DNA of 64,000 nt from Candidatus Endomicrobium neocapritermitis (GCA_009778325.1 WRJZ01000053.1:1-64000), one strand, 5' to 3'; shown: positions 34,964 through 43,505, counted from the first letter of the stretch. Translations and numbers: made by a program. The notes: generated by a model from the letters alone, not told the origin.

Positions 34964-36691
34964 ATGGGTTTCGTTTCTAAAACCATACGCCATACGCAGC
35001 GTTATACGGAAATCATAAAAATACTTATTAAATACGGAATGGGCGATATTGTCCGTTCAATGAAACTTGCCGAAACTTTTCCTTTTGTAAAAAAACTTAT
35101 CCCGCATAAAAATAATAAGCCTGTTAACGAATTTACCGGATATGAAGATATCAGAATGGCTTTGGAAGAGCTTGGCCCGACATTTATAAAATTCGGACAG
35201 ATGCTCAGCAACAGGCCTGACATTGCGCCCATGCCTTTGATAGTCGAATTAGAAAAACTTCAGGATAATATTCCTCCTTTTTCATATGAAGAAGCCGTTA
35301 ATATAATAGAAAAAGATTTCGGCAAACCACCGCAGGAATTGTTCAAAACTTTCGTTAAAAAACCGGCTGCCGCAGCTTCCATCTCACAGGTGCATAAAGG
35401 CACGCTTCATGACGGCACACATGTCGCGGTAAAAATAAGGCGTCCGGGAATCGAAGAAACGGTTTCCGTTGACCTTGAAATACTTCATGACCTTGTTTCT
35501 ATGGCGGAAAATAATATAGAACGGGTAAAATACTTTAATCTTTCAGGAATGGTAAAAGAGTTTGAAGAGCATATTTTGCAGGAAATGGATTTTAACCATG
35601 AAAGGTATAATTTAGAGCGCTTCAGAAAAAATTTTGAGAAAGACAACAGCCTTTTTCTTCTTAAAGCGTATAAAGAATATTCTTCAAAACGCGTGCTGAC
35701 AATGGATTTTATAGAAGGTATTAAAGTCAGAAAAATATATGAAGATAATCTTGAAAATTATGACAGGCAGCTTATTGCCAAAAACGGCGCGCGTGTAATG
35801 CTTAGGCAAATTTTTATTGACGGATATTTTCACGCTGACCCTCATCCCGGCAACATAATGATAATGCCTGACAATAAAATCTGCTTCCTGGATTTCGGAA
35901 TGATGGGAACGCTGATGCAGTCGCAGAAAGACGAACTCGGCGCGCTTATAGTGGCTTTAATGTATAGAAATTCGTCAATGGTTTTAAGCTCTCTTTTATC
36001 AGTTGTTAACCGTCCTGACCATCCCCATGCCCGCGAAATAGAATTTGAAATCCAAAAACTAATAGAAAGATATATGGATATTCCTCTCGGCGAGGTAAAT
36101 ATAACCGAAATACTGACGGCTCTTTTGGCTTTAATAATAAAGTTTGAGCTGAAAATGCCGTCGAACTTTGCTTTTATGGTAAAAGCTCTTATAACCATAG
36201 AAGGCGTAGGCAGGCAGCTTGATCCGGATTTCAGGATAATCGAGATAATCCGGTCATTTTCAAAATCTATAATAAGAAACCAGCTTAGCCCAAAGCGTTT
36301 CGCTGCGTCTTCCGCGATAACTCTTTTAGAAACAAAAAAGCTTATTGAAACAGCCCCGCGCGATTTGCGCGAATTGCTGCACAAAGCGAAACAAGGGCAC
36401 ATGAAAATAGAGTTTGAACACAGGCGGCTCGGGAAGCTTTTGCAAACAATCGAAGAGGCAAGCAGACGCCTTGTTTTCGGGTTTACTCTCGGCGCTTTGA
36501 TAGTAGGTTCGTCAATAATGGTGCATGCCGGCATCGCGCCTAAAATGTACGGTATCCCGATTATCGGGCTGATAGGGTTTATGATAAGCGCAATAATGGC
36601 AGTTTATATTATTATCGCAACTGCCATAGTAAGATACAGAAATTGGAAAAAAGATGAAGAAAATAAGCTGAAATACGAAGAGCAGGAATAA
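34964..36691 (+). CDS. ubiB: UbiB/ABC1-family atypical kinase
   Basis: 575 residues from ATG 34964. Family marks: the KxGQ motif in FIKFGQMLSNRPDIAP (about residues 80-92), AAASISQVHKGTLHDG (Ala-rich nucleotide loop), VAVKIRRPGIEE (Lys), and FHADPHPGNIMIMPDN with CFLDFGMMG (catalytic loop and metal Asp). Two C-terminal membrane helices (about 510-560). UbiB homologues support quinone biosynthesis or lipid handling, but no quinone genes are nearby; the adjacent phasin-like gene is a common companion. Confidence 0.9.
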   Translation: MGFVSKTIRHTQRYTEIIKILIKYGMGDIVRSMKLAETFPFVKKLIPHKNNKPVNEFTGYEDIRMALEELGPTFIKFGQMLSNRPDIAPMPLIVELEKLQDNIPPFSYEEAVNIIEKDFGKPPQELFKTFVKKPAAAASISQVHKGTLHDGTHVAVKIRRPGIEETVSVDLEILHDLVSMAENNIERVKYFNLSGMVKEFEEHILQEMDFNHERYNLERFRKNFEKDNSLFLLKAYKEYSSKRVLTMDFIEGIKVRKIYEDNLENYDRQLIAKNGARVMLRQIFIDGYFHADPHPGNIMIMPDNKICFLDFGMMGTLMQSQKDELGALIVALMYRNSSMVLSSLLSVVNRPDHPHAREIEFEIQKLIERYMDIPLGEVNITEILTALLALIIKFELKMPSNFAFMVKALITIEGVGRQLDPDFRIIEIIRSFSKSIIRNQLSPKRFAASSAITLLETKKLIETAPRDLRELLHKAKQGHMKIEFEHRRLGKLLQTIEEASRRLVFGFTLGALIVGSSIMVHAGIAPKMYGIPIIGLIGFMISAIMAVYIIIATAIVRYRNWKKDEENKLKYEEQE

Positions 36692-36697
36692 AAAACG

Positions 36698-36782
36698 GCG
36701 GAAGATAAGATGATAGGATGATAAGAGGATAAGAAAAACAAGGTTTGTGAACTTGTCTTCATAACTTCCTATCATCTTCTTA
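36698..36782. repeat. GATAAGATGATAGG-armed inverted repeat
   Basis: GGCGGAAGATAAGATGATAG plus GATGATAAGAGGATAAG (36698-36733) pairs with CTTCCTATCATCTTCTTACA (about 36765-36784) and ATAACTTCC; the loop is about 25 nt. The arm is made of GATAAGA/TGATAGG heptamers. Confidence 0.65.
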
Positions 36783-36794
36783 CATGAGGCAAGC

Positions 36795-37361
36795 TTGAAA
36801 AGTATCGGGACGCGAACTATTGAAACGGCAAGGCTCATTCTCAGGCGCGTTAGGACTGAAGACGCCGAAGACATGTTTTTCGGATGGGCAAGCGATGACG
36901 AAGTCACAAAATATATGACGTGGAAATCTCATCTGAACATTGAAGCGACAAAAAGTTATATAGATTTTGTTTTAAAAAACCTTGAGAGCGAAGATGTTTA
37001 CGAATGGATTATTGAATATAAAGAGAACGGAAAAGCAATAGGTTCATGCGGAGCAGTCGGCTTAGACAAAACTAATGAAATCGCCTCAATAGGATACTGC
37101 CTTTCAAAAAAATATTGGAATAAAGGCATAATGTCTGAAGCGGTGAACGCGGTGATTCGGTATTTGTTTGATAAGGCTGAAGTTAACAGAATTGAAGCAG
37201 CCCATCATTTAGATAATCCTGCGTCAGGCAAAGTTATGCAAAAATGCGCAATGAAATACGAAGGCATAAAAAAGCACGGCATGAAAGACAGCAGCGGCAG
37301 CTTTTCAGATGTAGCCGTATACGCGGTAATCAAATCCGATTGGAAAAAAGATAAAAATTAA
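36795..37361 (+). CDS. GNAT-family N-acetyltransferase (RimJ/RimL type)
   Basis: 188 residues, TTG start 36795 with GAGG 5 nt upstream. ETARLILRRVRTEDAEDMFF is the RimJ/RimL-like N-terminus, GSCGAVGLDKTNEIASIGYC the core strand, and KYWNKGIMSEAVNAVIRYLF the acetyl-CoA-binding loop region. NRIEAAHHLDNPASGKVMQK then CAMKYEG completes the fold. Substrate (protein N-terminus or small amine) cannot be told. Confidence 0.85.
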   Translation: MKSIGTRTIETARLILRRVRTEDAEDMFFGWASDDEVTKYMTWKSHLNIEATKSYIDFVLKNLESEDVYEWIIEYKENGKAIGSCGAVGLDKTNEIASIGYCLSKKYWNKGIMSEAVNAVIRYLFDKAEVNRIEAAHHLDNPASGKVMQKCAMKYEGIKKHGMKDSSGSFSDVAVYAVIKSDWKKDKN

Positions 37362-37416
37362 ATCCTAAACTTGTGATGGCGGAAACGGCTGAAAAATATA
37401 AAAGAAAGAGATTATA

Positions 37417-38862
37417 ATGAAAAAACTTAACAGATTATTTGTTTTACTTCTTTGCGCCGGTTTGCTTTTAAATTCCTGTTCGACAAAATTGATATCTCCT
37501 GACAGGCTTTCACTTGAAAAAATACCTATATTGCAAGAATATGACTATACAAAGTTCGACCATAAACAATTTCTTGAAGAAATTAAAGCGCTTAATAAAA
37601 TCTTGTCAGAGAAAAATATTCCGGAAAGCAAATATGAAGATATTTTAAACCGCCTTGAACTTTTGGGCAGGCAAATGAAAATATTTGAAAGCATTAAGTT
37701 CAACAGGAAAGAAGCTTCTTTTACAATACCCGCTAAAAGCAGGACAGCTTTAAACTTTAAATCATATTGTTTAAACGGCGGCAGAGGATGTCCCGCTGAG
37801 AAAGAGCAGTTTGTGCTTAGAAAAAAATCGCCTGATATACCGCTTTACAAAGATATAATGATATATACAAATTCCGGGCAGGAAATAAAAACAGTCAATA
37901 AACAGCACTTGCTGTGGAATTTAAAAAATAATGTTAAATTCGAAAATCTCCCCTCTGACCAACAGGCTTTTCTTTTAAAAATGGATCCGATGTCTTATTT
38001 GAAAGTAAACAACTTTATTACATCCGAAGTAAAATCTCAGCTGACAGAATTTGCAAAAACGCAAGTGCCTTTTTACAATCAGGTTACGGATACAATAAAA
38101 TTAGTGCAGGGCAAGGCGCATACGTATGAAGAATACGCGAAAAACATTGAAAACATTGCCGTAAAAGCAAAACTTATAGATAATGCCGCTCCTATACAAT
38201 CTGACGGTTATGATATTTTTACACAGACGCAAAGCTCAGGTTATTCCAATACAAAAATAATATTTATTAATATTAACCAGCATCCGATAGCAATAGATTG
38301 CACGGCATTTTTAGACCCTTTCCGTCCCGTGCAGCCTATAGGATTTGATTTTCCCAAATTTTTTGAAGAGCATGAAAAGTACGAGGATGAAATTTTAAGC
38401 GAATTGGATAAGCTGCTTATATCCTTGTATAAAAAGATTTCAAAACTGCTTGGACGAGATAATGAAGGAGACTTTAAAACTATTGAAGAAAATATTAAAG
38501 ATAAAACCAGTTTGTTTCATTTTCTTGCCGATGCTGTTGTAGCGGAATACTCGACATGGATAAACTTTTTCCGTAGTGATAATTCTGATGAAAGCGATGC
38601 CTTCAGGCATGCGCTTTGGAGCGCGCTTCTGACAAGAGATATCGGCGAAAAATTGGCTGAAGAATTTACTACAAACCACGAAACTATGCCGCATTCTGAA
38701 CCTACGACGAAAATGGATTTACATAATAATAAAATAGGCAGGGAAATTGGAAAAAGATTATCAGAATCAGGTATTACTTCATATAACAGATATAAAGAAG
38801 AAATTTTAAAAAATAAAGACAGCCTTGAAGTCTATATACCAACAGGAAAATGGCCAAAATGA
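37417..38862 (+). CDS. Lipoprotein with C-terminal toxin-like domain (candidate polymorphic toxin)
   Basis: 481 residues. N-terminal lipoprotein signal LFVLLLCAGLLLNSC with lipobox Cys at residue 21. The middle (about 110-210) has a Cys-containing segment KSYCLNGGRGCPAEKEQF and LLWNLKNNVKF. The C-terminal ~90 residues carry DAFRHALWSALLTRDIG (R397, H398, W401), NHE (H421, E422) and MDLHNNKIGREIG (D434, H436), ending PTGKWPK. That pattern recalls the DUF6973-type domains at the ends of polymorphic toxins (from memory). A second copy of only this C-terminus follows at 39201. The next gene overlaps its stop. Toxicity is inference. Confidence 0.65.
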   Translation: MKKLNRLFVLLLCAGLLLNSCSTKLISPDRLSLEKIPILQEYDYTKFDHKQFLEEIKALNKILSEKNIPESKYEDILNRLELLGRQMKIFESIKFNRKEASFTIPAKSRTALNFKSYCLNGGRGCPAEKEQFVLRKKSPDIPLYKDIMIYTNSGQEIKTVNKQHLLWNLKNNVKFENLPSDQQAFLLKMDPMSYLKVNNFITSEVKSQLTEFAKTQVPFYNQVTDTIKLVQGKAHTYEEYAKNIENIAVKAKLIDNAAPIQSDGYDIFTQTQSSGYSNTKIIFININQHPIAIDCTAFLDPFRPVQPIGFDFPKFFEEHEKYEDEILSELDKLLISLYKKISKLLGRDNEGDFKTIEENIKDKTSLFHFLADAVVAEYSTWINFFRSDNSDESDAFRHALWSALLTRDIGEKLAEEFTTNHETMPHSEPTTKMDLHNNKIGREIGKRLSESGITSYNRYKEEILKNKDSLEVYIPTGKWPK

Positions 38863-39194
38863 AACGAATAATAAAAATATCAATAATTTCTTCTTTATCT
38901 TTTTCTTTGCCTATAATATCTTTAGTATTCCCTCAAAAAATACGAGTTTTTATATTTGAAGATATTGGTGCAATATTTCAAGCAACAGATGTGATTATGA
39001 GGTATACTCATATTTATTTAATTTTATCAATAGTCCTTTTTATTCTATCCATAATAACCGGTATTTTATATTTTATTTTAAAAGAAAGAATTTTCTTTAA
39101 AATATCTGTTTTTTCTATAATTTTTTCATCAATTCAATTTATTACGCTTATTATTGTCGGTATATATATACTGGCTAATTCGCAGAGTTCTTAA
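38859..39194 (+). CDS. Candidate immunity membrane protein 1
   Basis: 111 residues from ATG 38859, which overlaps the toxin-like gene's stop as ATGA, with AGGA 10 nt upstream; ATG 38850 is the alternative. Three predicted membrane helices (about 4-23, 49-71, 76-99). Shares with the next two small genes an N-terminal ISxxxxxxFSLPI motif and, before the last helix, KISVFSIIFSSIQF. Very AT-rich. No known family recognised. Position and coupling suggest it protects against the upstream toxin. Confidence 0.6.
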   Translation: MKRIIKISIISSLSFSLPIISLVFPQKIRVFIFEDIGAIFQATDVIMRYTHIYLILSIVLFILSIITGILYFILKERIFFKISVFSIIFSSIQFITLIIVGIYILANSQSS

Positions 39195-39200
39195 AACTTT

Positions 39201-39410
39201 TTCATAAAATTTACCGCAGACCATGAAATTCCGAGAGGTCAAGACGAAGGAAGAGAAATGGATTTACATAATAACAGAATCGGCAGGCAAATTGCTATAG
39301 AATTATTAGAGTCAGGCAGTAATATATCCAAACAATCAGTAATTGACAAAATTATAGAATACAAAGACAAATTTATAGTTACAAAACCTACGGGAAACTG
39401 GGGAAAATAA
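39201..39410 (+). pseudogene. Orphan C-terminal toxin cassette
   Basis: An open frame starting right after the stop of the previous gene (in the same frame as that gene) encodes FIKFTADHEIPRGQDEGREM then DLHNNRIGRQIAIELLESGS, ending KPTGNWGK. This aligns with the last ~65 residues of the lipoprotein at 37417 (FTTNHE...MDLHNNKIGREIG...PTGKWPK) but differs at about half the positions. It lacks signal peptide and body. ATG 39258 with AAGGA 6 nt upstream could express a 50-residue piece. It resembles displaced toxin tips of Rhs/CDI loci. Confidence 0.7.
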
Positions 39411-39413
39411 ATA

Positions 39414-39710
39414 ATGGAAAAGACACTTCTTATATCATTCCTTATGTCGTTTACTTTTTCTTTACCTATGCTATTTCCTCATCTATTTAGCTTTTTTTTT
39501 GACAGTAGAAAACATGTATATATATATATTTTTTTTGCCAGTTTAATTATCTTTTTTATTTTATTTATCGTATTCGGTATTTTATATTTAATTATAAGAA
39601 AAAAAATTCTTATTAAAATATCCGCTTTTTCTATAACCTTTTCATCAGTTCTATTTGTTGTATTTATGATTACTATGGTTATGGCAATATCAATAGTGTC
39701 GGACTTCTGA
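39414..39710 (+). CDS. Candidate immunity membrane protein 2
   Basis: 98 residues, ATG 39414 three bases after the orphan cassette's stop. Three membrane helices (about 4-28, 35-60, 66-92). Clear relative of the protein at 38859: FTFSLPM near residue 13 and ILYLIIRKKILIKISAFSIT then FSSVLFV. This pairing (toxin C-terminus followed by membrane protein) repeats the full-length arrangement upstream, which supports an immunity role. Confidence 0.6.
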   Translation: MEKTLLISFLMSFTFSLPMLFPHLFSFFFDSRKHVYIYIFFASLIIFFILFIVFGILYLIIRKKILIKISAFSITFSSVLFVVFMITMVMAISIVSDF

Positions 39711-39775
39711 AAGTTTACAGCATCCCTTAACTACGCTGTGTCAAAAGGAAAATTGCCATGGTACAAATCATAATA
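39711..39775 (+). pseudogene. Possible remnant of a third toxin C-terminus
   Basis: The frame beginning AAG TTT ACA GCA (from about 39711) reads KFTASLNYAVSKGKLPWYKS. It starts like the orphan cassette (KFTA) and ends like a toxin tail (PTGKWPK / SKGKLPW), as if the middle were deleted. It overlaps the start of the next gene, as the full-length toxin does. The match is short and may be chance. Confidence 0.3.
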
Positions 39776-40060
39776 ATATCATTTTTTACAGCGCTGTTTC
39801 TTGCTCATATCCTGTTAATTCCCAGCTTGTTACAACTGGAATTATCCGATATATTTGTAAAGTTTTTTGTAGCAATACATTTTTTATCAATTGCATTAAT
39901 GACAATGTCATTCTTGTTTATTATTCCGTTTTTAATTTCTTCTTTAACAAGCAAAAATAAAAAACATATGCAAATTACCGTCTTCCTAACTGTATTCTCA
40001 ATAACTTTATTTATAATAACCTATATTAACATTATAAAAACTGCTAGCTCCGGTCAATAA
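39758..40060 (+). CDS. Candidate immunity membrane protein 3
   Basis: 100 residues, three membrane helices (about 2-22, 34-60, 70-93). Same length, topology and basic patch before the last helix (SKNKKHMQITVFLTVFSITL) as the proteins at 38859 and 39414, though the FSLPI motif is replaced by FLAHI. No intact toxin precedes it, only a possible remnant, so it looks like an orphan immunity gene. Confidence 0.55.
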   Translation: MVQIIIISFFTALFLAHILLIPSLLQLELSDIFVKFFVAIHFLSIALMTMSFLFIIPFLISSLTSKNKKHMQITVFLTVFSITLFIITYINIIKTASSGQ

Positions 40061-40102
40061 AGATAGATTAATTATTAAAGAAAAAACAGGGAAATGAGGA
40101 AA

Positions 40103-40798
40103 ATGAAAATAATTGCGGCAATAACTACTTTTATATTTGCTTTACCTATAGTTTTGTCAAATTTTATTTATTTAGGAATTCCGGGCGGATCGCTGTACTT
40201 CCTTTTGTATTTACTTTTTTGTATATGTTTTGTTCCTTTATCGGTTTTTCTTTTTATTCTTTCATTATTTTTCAAAAAAATAAGAGAGACAGCTATTACC
40301 GGCATAATTGTTTCGGCGGTTTTAATTATGATGCTGTTATTGAGCATTCTTATTTTTAAATTGCACGATGAAAGCGGATTTATTATAGGAGCGAATTATA
40401 ATAAATTTAATAGCGTAAAATGGCAAAAAGCTAAATTTTATGTATCAAACCAACGCGAATATATGTTAAAAGATTTGGTACAAAATATTCTTCCAAATAA
40501 AAATATAGAAGAAATGATAGGTCTTTTGGGGGATCCTCATGCAGTAATATCAGGTGACAACGCATATTATTTATATTCAAGAGACGGTGATACTGTGTTT
40601 CGGATAAATTACAGCGATAAAAACGGAAACAGTGCATCTTACGAGCTTATAGATAAAAAAAGTTTATACAAATCCAATATAATGAAAGGAAGCATGATTT
40701 ACTACATAACAGGCCCGGGATTTATGGATCCCTGGGCATTATATATATTTTTTGATGAAGACGGCATTTTTAAAGAGTACAAATTAGGTTCGACTTAG
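40103..40798 (+). CDS. Membrane protein with related N-terminus and BamE-like tail
   Basis: 231 residues from ATG 40103 (AGGGA 10 nt upstream; ATG 40094 is possible). The N-terminal ~90 residues (TTFIFALPIVLSNF, three or four helices) resemble the small immunity candidates. The extra C-terminal domain has IEEMIGLLGDPHAVISGDNA then YYLYSRDGDTVF, reminiscent of BamE/SmpA-fold proteins. It closes the array. Function unknown. Confidence 0.55.
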   Translation: MKIIAAITTFIFALPIVLSNFIYLGIPGGSLYFLLYLLFCICFVPLSVFLFILSLFFKKIRETAITGIIVSAVLIMMLLLSILIFKLHDESGFIIGANYNKFNSVKWQKAKFYVSNQREYMLKDLVQNILPNKNIEEMIGLLGDPHAVISGDNAYYLYSRDGDTVFRINYSDKNGNSASYELIDKKSLYKSNIMKGSMIYYITGPGFMDPWALYIFFDEDGIFKEYKLGST

Positions 40799-40803
40799 GT
40801 TTT

Positions 40804-40915
40804 AGAAACATCTGATAGAATCTCAGCAGCTCAGAAGCCCGGAGAAGCTCTGATCCTTTGTCTTTATTTTTGCTGTTGCCGAGCTGCCGAACTTCCAAAC
40901 TTCCGAGCTTCTGCC
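40804..40915. repeat. GGAAGTT-armed repeat, reverse orientation
   Basis: Left arm 40804-40838 (CAGCAGCTCAGAAGCCCGG) and right arm 40880-40915 (CCGAGCTGCCGAACTTCCAA, ACTTCCGAGCTTC) are imperfectly complementary. Reverse-complemented, the middle reads GCAACAGCAAAAATAAAGAC then AAAGGATCAGAGCTTCTCC, a divergent shared core. Confidence 0.65.
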
Positions 40916-41004
40916 GTTACATTTCATTGTATTCTCAACGAAAATTTAGTAAAATTCGTTTATAATTCAACAAATTTTGTCAAATATCTATAGAGAGGTG
41001 CTTT

Positions 41005-43503
41005 ATGCAGGCTGTTATTATGGCAGGCGGATTTGGTACAAGATTAAGGCCTATCACATGCAGTATTCCGAAACCTATGGCGCCAATGGCTAACAAGCCG
41101 ATGCTCTGCCATATTATTGACCTTCTCAAAAAACATAATTTTAAAGATATGACAATGATGCTGTATTACCAGCCGGAAATTATAATGAATTATTTCGGAG
41201 ACGGTAAGCAATTTGACGTCAGCATAAAATATCTGCGTCCGGAATCCGATTTGGGCACTGCCGGAAGCGTAAAATTCGCGCAAAAAAATATCGATGAAAC
41301 TTTCATAGTCATATCCGGAGACGTTTTAACGGACTTTGACCTCACCAAAGCAATCGAATACCATAAAAAGAAAAAAGCCGACGCTACAATGGTGCTTACA
41401 AGAGTAAGCAATCCTTTGCAGTTCGGCGTTGTAATTACGGATAAAGACGGCAAAGTTGAAAGATTTTTGGAAAAACCGTCATGGGGAGAAGTTTTTTCAG
41501 ACACAATAAACACGGGAATTTATATTTTGGAACCGGAAGTTTTAAACTACATTCCCGAAGATAAATCGTTTGATTTTTCCAAAGATTTATATCCTCTTCT
41601 TCTTAAAGAAGGAAGAGCTTTGTTCGGATATATAGCCGAAGGCTACTGGAAAGATATAGGCAATCATGACGAGTACAGGCTTGCCCAGTATGATATTTTG
41701 GAAGGCAAAGTAGCGATTAATCTGGACGGTGAAAAAATTAATATCGGCGGCAAAGAAATTATCGCGGGCAAAAACGTGCTCATAGGCAAAAACGTAAATG
41801 TCGACGGGCAGGTGCTTATCGGAGACAATGTTGTCATTGAGGACGGCGCGCGGATTTCACGGTCGGTTATAGGTTCACACGCCAAAATCGGCGCAGGCGC
41901 TGAAGTTTTGGGTTCGATTCTCTGGGATAATGTTTACGTCGGAACAGAGGCAAGGCTTAAAGAAGACGTTATAGGAAACGGAACTAAAATAGGCGACAGG
42001 GCGGTTGTCCAGGTGGGAACGATTATTGCCGACGAATGCAGTATAGGCGCTGACGCCATAATAAGAACAAATCTGAGAATATGGCCTCATAAAATAGTTG
42101 AAGCGGGCGCGATACTTTCAAGCAGTCTTGTCTGGGGCGAAAAGTGGAATAAAGCATTATTCAACGCTTACGGCATAACAGGTTTGGGCAATATAGAAAT
42201 AACTCCCGAGTTTGCGGCAAAAATAGGTTCGGCATACGGCGCTTTTGTCGGCAGCGGCGCTTATATTCTTACTTCAAGAGACGATCACCGCGCGACAAGA
42301 ATGATAAAAAGAGGGATAATTTCCGGACTTCTTTCCGCAGGCGTAAAAGTCGGAGATTTAAGAAGCTCGCCGGTGCCGGTTGTCAGATATGAAATCGGCA
42401 ATGAAGGCGAAGCAGGAGGAATTCATATCAGGCAGTCTCCTTACGACCCGCGTCTTGTCGATATAAAATTCTTTGACTCTAAAGGCGGCGATGTTTCCAT
42501 AAGCCAGGAAAAAGCGATAGAGCAGCTCTTTTTCAGGGAAGATTTTAAGCGCGCCAATATGAATGACGTCGGCGAAATTACCGTGCCTCCGAGGGCTATT
42601 GAATATTATAAGACCGGTTATTTAAACACCATTAAAAAAGAAAAAATCCAAAAATCCAAATTGAAAATAGTTATAGACTACGCGTATTCGTCGGCTTCAA
42701 TGATATTTCCGGCAATTTTAGGGGAATTAAATATTGACGTTGTGGCGCTTAACGCGTTCACGAATTCTTCGAAAATTACAAAATCTCCCGAAGAGTTTGA
42801 TAATTCGCTGAGCCAGCTTTCCGATATTGTTATTACTTTGAAATCAAACGCGGGCTTCCTTATTGACACCGGGGCGGAAAAACTTTTTCTGGTTGACGAA
42901 AAAGGTAAAATCGTGGAAGACGACCTGGCTATGCTTATAGCCGCTTATCTTGTAATGAAAACGCATAAAAACGCGACGATAGCGGTTCCGGTAAACGCCT
43001 CTTCGGTCATTGAAGAACTTGCGGCGAAATTCGGAGCGAAAGTAAAAAGAACGGCCACAAGCCCGAGAAATATAATGAACGCGGCAGGCGACAAAGACGT
43101 AGCTTTTATCGGCGACTGCATGGGAGGATTTATTTTTCCGGAGTTTCAGAACGCTTTTGACGCGATGTATGCGATAGGCAAAATAATTGAGATGCTTTCC
43201 GAAGAAAATTTATCGCTCAGCAGAATAAGCCGCGAAATACCTTCTTTTGAAGTTTTGCATAAGACGGTTCCGTGCTCATGGGATAAAAAAGGCCAGGCCA
43301 TGCGTAAAGCCATTGAAGACGCGAAAGGCAAAAAATCCGAGCTTATTGACGGCGTGAAAATATATTTTAACAACGGATGGGTTCTTTTAGTGCCTGATCC
43401 GGACGAAGCTTTCTTTCATATCTGGGCGGAAGCAAAGGATAAGTCCACCGCGGCAGGTTTTATTGAGATGTATACGGAAAAGATTAAGGCTTGGCAGGAA
43501 TAA
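41005..43503 (+). CDS. Nucleotidyltransferase fused to phosphomannomutase-like domain (mannose-1-phosphate guanylyltransferase family)
   Basis: 832 residues. N-terminal sugar-phosphate nucleotidyltransferase: MAGGFGTRLRPITCSIPKPM (residues 6-25, with catalytic Arg and Lys), ISGDVLTDFD (metal Asp), FLEKPSWGEVFS and GYWKDIGNHDEY. A left-handed beta-helix (about 245-375) follows. The C-terminal phosphomannomutase-like part (385-830) keeps a serine in IHIRQSPYDP where active enzymes have TASHNP, and the metal loop is degraded to IGDCMGG, so it is probably non-catalytic. A -10 TATAAT lies at 40961. The adjacent gene encodes an intact mutase. Confidence 0.88.
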   Translation: MQAVIMAGGFGTRLRPITCSIPKPMAPMANKPMLCHIIDLLKKHNFKDMTMMLYYQPEIIMNYFGDGKQFDVSIKYLRPESDLGTAGSVKFAQKNIDETFIVISGDVLTDFDLTKAIEYHKKKKADATMVLTRVSNPLQFGVVITDKDGKVERFLEKPSWGEVFSDTINTGIYILEPEVLNYIPEDKSFDFSKDLYPLLLKEGRALFGYIAEGYWKDIGNHDEYRLAQYDILEGKVAINLDGEKINIGGKEIIAGKNVLIGKNVNVDGQVLIGDNVVIEDGARISRSVIGSHAKIGAGAEVLGSILWDNVYVGTEARLKEDVIGNGTKIGDRAVVQVGTIIADECSIGADAIIRTNLRIWPHKIVEAGAILSSSLVWGEKWNKALFNAYGITGLGNIEITPEFAAKIGSAYGAFVGSGAYILTSRDDHRATRMIKRGIISGLLSAGVKVGDLRSSPVPVVRYEIGNEGEAGGIHIRQSPYDPRLVDIKFFDSKGGDVSISQEKAIEQLFFREDFKRANMNDVGEITVPPRAIEYYKTGYLNTIKKEKIQKSKLKIVIDYAYSSASMIFPAILGELNIDVVALNAFTNSSKITKSPEEFDNSLSQLSDIVITLKSNAGFLIDTGAEKLFLVDEKGKIVEDDLAMLIAAYLVMKTHKNATIAVPVNASSVIEELAAKFGAKVKRTATSPRNIMNAAGDKDVAFIGDCMGGFIFPEFQNAFDAMYAIGKIIEMLSEENLSLSRISREIPSFEVLHKTVPCSWDKKGQAMRKAIEDAKGKKSELIDGVKIYFNNGWVLLVPDPDEAFFHIWAEAKDKSTAAGFIEMYTEKIKAWQE

Positions 43504-43505
43504 AG

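Noticed and set aside
35842-36534. 230-codon minus-strand frame opposite ubiB
   Set aside because: The plus strand carries the full UbiB motif set; the antisense product is Ser/Ile-rich with no recognisable domain.
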